This document shows positions 62,401 through 64,000 of a DNA stretch of 64,000 nt, piece by piece. Both the position numbers and the translations under genes were made by a program. Location of the stretch: assembly GCF_001687305.1 (NCBI RefSeq), contig NZ_KV700385.1, forward strand, positions 416,523 to 480,522. Direction: 5' to 3'. Each line of letters opens with the position of its first letter. The stretch's first letter is position 1. This DNA is from Actinomyces vulturis. Lineage in GTDB: Bacteria > Actinomycetota > Actinomycetes > Actinomycetales > Actinomycetaceae. The notes under the pieces were generated by a model. That model made no database searches and was not told the DNA's origin. It worked only from the letters and a program-made list of their open reading frames with translations.

Positions 62401-63062
62401 GCGCCATCCTTCAGTTCAGTAGCGCCGTCATTGAGGCTCTTGGTGCCGTCAGCCAAGGTGGTGGTGCCATCATAAAGTTTGCTGGCACCATCGGAAGCAT
62501 CCACCATCCCGTCACGGATGGTTGAGATAGACAGAAGCATCTTGTCGAAAACGCGTTCAGTACCTTGTTTCCCCAATTCCACTTGAAGTTCACTGGCCAC
62601 GGTGCGAGCCATGGTGCCAGCGAGGTAGTTCACGCCGTCAGTAGTGACGAGGTGAAGAGATTGGGTGGCGGCTTGAGCGGCGTCATTAGTGCCGATAAGG
62701 CTGACATCCTGACTGAAAGTGGCAGGGATGTAGAGGATGGCGCGGACGGATTCATCCTTCATTCCAGCCTCTGCTTGTTTGCGAGTCATCTCCACCCAGT
62801 GGAAGCCGACGTCACGACCTTCATCGGGGTGGATAAGTGCATCGGTCAACTCATTGCCGATGGAAAACGTATCAGTGGAGCCGTCAGTCAGTGTGGCGGT
62901 GTAAGGAACATCCTCATTGACCACAGCTGCAGTGACATCTGATAGTCGGTTGGTGGGGTTTTGGTATGCCAGCGTAAGCAATCCTGCGTAAAGCAACGGG
63001 ATGATGGCGATTGCCGTCACCACGATCGCATTAGCTAGCCGGGAGCCGGTAAGTTTCTTCAT
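59451..63062 (-). CDS. Pip/YhgE-like membrane protein with extended Asp-Gly repeat domain
   Basis: A 1203-residue protein. One N-terminal membrane helix (about 10-35) leads to an extracytoplasmic part, then a long region (about 185-970) of seven-residue repeats with LADGAxx/LxDGAxx pattern (for example KLSDGAT, QLHDGAT), including 14-residue units near 225-325. Four or five C-terminal helices follow (about 1005-1185), as in Pip/YhgE and EsaA-type proteins. Related proteins serve as phage receptor or type VII secretion components. ATG 63062 is chosen because a -10 box lies 6 nt upstream; other in-frame starts (63068, 63134) are less fitting. Transcription is presumably controlled by the divergent TetR. 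Confidence 0.9.
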   Translation of the reverse strand: MKKLTGSRLANAIVVTAIAIIPLLYAGLLTLAYQNPTNRLSDVTAAVVNEDVPYTATLTDGSTDTFSIGNELTDALIHPDEGRDVGFHWVEMTRKQAEAGMKDESVRAILYIPATFSQDVSLIGTNDAAQAATQSLHLVTTDGVNYLAGTMARTVASELQVELGKQGTERVFDKMLLSISTIRDGMVDASDGASKLYDGTTTLADGTKSLNDGATELKDGASKLNSGATLLDTKSGELADGAALLNTKTGELADGATLLNTKTGELADGAALLNTKTGELADGAALLNTKTGELADGATLLNTKTGELADGASLLDTKSGELADGAVLLSTSTHTLSVGLKSLVDGTVNLDVALAAINNGAQSASQGAKELSTGAASLADGTQSLADNTGSLATGVDQLSSGATTLSGGINAYTNGVDKAAASANTLAQGVRSSELATNMAKLQAGVGQSTDIYNPASDSGNSLWAGINAVKAGIGNSTDAYNPAPGAHNTLWAGVNAVDNGAKQLSAGLNDVAPGQQASLKDGAASVAAGLDQLKTGLDTMDTSSLTTAATGASELKDGIDTYTGTVDQLAAGCQASGDQSVTCQTLIALAAKSSDLTTGATKLSDGLNDASGSLGALAGLSGSVDQLASGAHSVANGLDQAATGAKTLATGTEGLSNGLTTLEGGVNGLAAGAGTLEKGVNALAAGIGTDPNAVATPETKNPTVIGSINALAGGLHQITTSTVVVDGKPVEINNSQALREGAAKLDGGLTTMNEKVPALVAGVDQLNTGAGRLKDGSSTLADGLTTLADGTSKASQGAKALSAGADKAFNGAQQLDDGATKLSDGATQLHDGATKLSDGATQLHDGTATLANGADQLRAGTTTLANGAEKLSVGVTTLANGADQLRAGTTTLADGASQLSAGTTTLADGASKLHEGAATLATGTSDLAGGTVTLADGATKLDDGAQKLNDGAAELADGLKGGTDKIPNYSQPEREHIAATASDLVNVDPIREHEVHNNGAGFTPMFMSLALWIGGIAMFLVLPALDRRRMKNEHWLLAATRPAATATIFAVVQAIVMMVVVNAAGEIHASNLLGLCAMAIAASLCFAAVNQACIASLGFRGRFVSIILLSLQITSMGATFPIETTPKFFQWIHPFLPMSYTQLSFRQLIAGGGGVTDIYGKTIMILLIWAAISWVITAISAKMRSSVAPLPYDPALAPSAA
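62090..62390. repeat. 42-bp tandem repeats within the Pip/YhgE-like gene
   Basis: About seven units of 42 bp encode ALLNTKTGELADGA-type repeats. The five central units are nearly identical, with a GCA/GTA difference producing Ala/Thr. Outer units are diverged (LLDTKSGE). This looks like recent tandem expansion or homogenisation. Confidence 0.85.
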
Positions 63063-63068
63063 ACCCAT

Positions 63069-63098
63069 ACGATACACCTGTGTATCGAATGGCTTCAA
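63069..63098 (-). promoter_or_regulatory. Core promoter with TetR-like operator for the repeat-protein gene
   Basis: On the minus strand, -35 TTGAAG (63098-63093) and -10 TATCGT (63074-63069) are 18 nt apart. Between them, and touching the -10, is a perfect palindrome, CGATACACCTGTGTATCG (63070-63087). The -10 ends 6 nt before ATG 63062. A repressor here would block RNA polymerase. Confidence 0.65.
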
Positions 63099-63265
63099 GG
63101 TAAAGTTTAGGCAGAGACAAGACGACCGCATCACGTTTTCATGACTCGCAACGCCACAAGTGATACAAATACTGCGGAGCGTGAGCAGAAAAAGATGTAA
63201 TTCACTGTTATCAAACGCCCCGCAAACCCCTCATACCGCACAACAAAGATTCTAGGAGCACACTG

Positions 63266-63997
63266 ATGGGCCATCCGCAGACCGCAACCGGGAATGTGGC
63301 TCGTCGTATCTCCGCCCGCCACTCAAATATCCGCCGCCTTGCAGAATCCAACCCCTCGCAGCGACGAGCTGAAACACAGCAACGCCTCCTCGAAGCCGGA
63401 CGCACATTATTTGCCAGTAAAGGTATTGGCGCAACGAGCGTGAAGGACATCTGCTCTGAGGCAGGATTTACGCGCGGAGCCTTCTATTCCAATTTCGATG
63501 ACATGGATCATTTCGTCCGGCGTGTAGCTGACCATGAGTGGACCACGATCACAAACTTTCTCGACACCTCCTTAGCCAACGTCATTGCTTCACTCGATGA
63601 GGAAAGTGACTACTTATCTAATGACGATGCCGAACTCTCCGCGGCAATTACCCGATTATCAGCAAAATTGCTTCATGCCATCCCGGTTTCCCGGGATTTC
63701 TACCTGCTGCAAAATGAATTCGCTCTCTTTCTTTCTCGCGATCCAGAGAATTCTCCTACGCTACGCGCCGGCTATTACGAGTTCCGCCAACATATGGAGA
63801 AGTACCTAGTCACTGGCCTAAGTGCTATTGACCGAGAACCTTTGATTCCCCCAAAAGATTTAGTGGAGTTAATCTTCGCCGCTTCAGATCGCTCGATGCG
63901 TGATGCTTTAGGCAAAGGCAGTGAGAACCTTACGGCCATGCTTGAGCGCGTCCTCCCCACGATGTTGGCCCGAATGACACGCGCAGTCAGCCACTAA
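63266..63997 (+). CDS. TetR-family regulator divergent from the repeat-protein gene
   Basis: A 243-residue protein. The HTH (about 35-80) includes RRAETQQRLLEAGRTLF and GATSVKDICSEAGFTRGAFYSNF, and the C-terminal helical ligand domain follows. AGGAG precedes ATG 63266. It is transcribed away from the Pip/YhgE-like gene and is the likely ligand of the palindrome at 63070-63087. TetR-Pip pairs are common; ligand unknown. Confidence 0.93.
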   Translation: MGHPQTATGNVARRISARHSNIRRLAESNPSQRRAETQQRLLEAGRTLFASKGIGATSVKDICSEAGFTRGAFYSNFDDMDHFVRRVADHEWTTITNFLDTSLANVIASLDEESDYLSNDDAELSAAITRLSAKLLHAIPVSRDFYLLQNEFALFLSRDPENSPTLRAGYYEFRQHMEKYLVTGLSAIDREPLIPPKDLVELIFAASDRSMRDALGKGSENLTAMLERVLPTMLARMTRAVSH

Positions 63998-64000
63998 AGT

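Noticed and set aside
60762-62475. Long plus-strand frames over the repeat region
   Set aside because: They arise from the repetitive codons of the minus-strand repeat gene.

Overview
The window looks like chromosome of a moderately GC-rich actinomycete. Support for this includes mycobacterial-type AhpC/AhpD, a glutamine-dependent NAD synthetase of the long actinobacterial type, DUF4235 and DUF4921 proteins, a Pip/YhgE-like repeat protein, frequent GTG starts, and several genes with a -10 box 6-8 nt before the start codon (leaderless style). Gene content fits an Actinomycetaceae-like host, but I cannot assign genus. No rRNA, tRNA, CRISPR array, IS element or prophage was seen.

Layout. (1) 1-4900 is a uronate locus: a partial KdgF-like cupin and an UlaA-family PTS EIIC on the minus strand, divergent from an IclR regulator, KDPG aldolase and a KDG-kinase-like PfkB protein. 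Together they suggest uptake of an (unsaturated) uronate and its breakdown through KDG and KDPG. (2) 4999-13052 holds a GT87 membrane glycosyltransferase, an App1-like phosphatase, two VIT/CCC1 metal transporters (one with a ferritin-like head) around a TRIC-family channel, an anchored unknown protein and CutC. (3) 13264-24759 holds a serine-less alpha/beta hydrolase, an EEP-family protein, RlmC, a GAD/DUF1851-like protein, an Aer-type PAS protein, a GNAT, a repeat-rich intergenic stretch, an exonuclease-BRCT protein, a HAD phosphatase, NadE and a 39-residue zinc-ribbon protein.

(4) 24811-31004 holds a DHA2 efflux pump with its TetR regulator, ahpC-ahpD and a KtrB/KtrA potassium system. (5) 31156-41133 holds a bacterial PH-domain protein, a SWIM-SNF2 helicase, a CPA2 antiporter, a DUF4921 protein, an AT-richer MFS transporter and a CPWC glutathionyl-hydroquinone-reductase-like protein. 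(6) 41164-51355 holds a complete oligopeptide/nickel-type ABC system and a thiamine ABC transporter (thiBPQ) behind a canonical TPP riboswitch. (7) 51483-59171 holds a DUF4235 protein, a TPR protein with YGI motifs, an 800-residue membrane Fe-S oxidoreductase and an OpuC-type osmoprotectant importer. (8) 59451-63997 holds a giant Pip/YhgE-like protein built on heptad-like Asp-Gly repeats, divergent from a TetR regulator. A perfect palindrome lies between its -35 and -10 boxes.

Most of the window is ordinary chromosomal content. The items I would look at first are the KdgF/UlaA uronate locus, the repeat protein with its operator-promoter overlap, the hydrolase lacking its nucleophile, the PAS protein without a visible output domain, and the odd C-terminal tail of the OpuC ATPase. 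I did not find a clearly new defence or mobile system.
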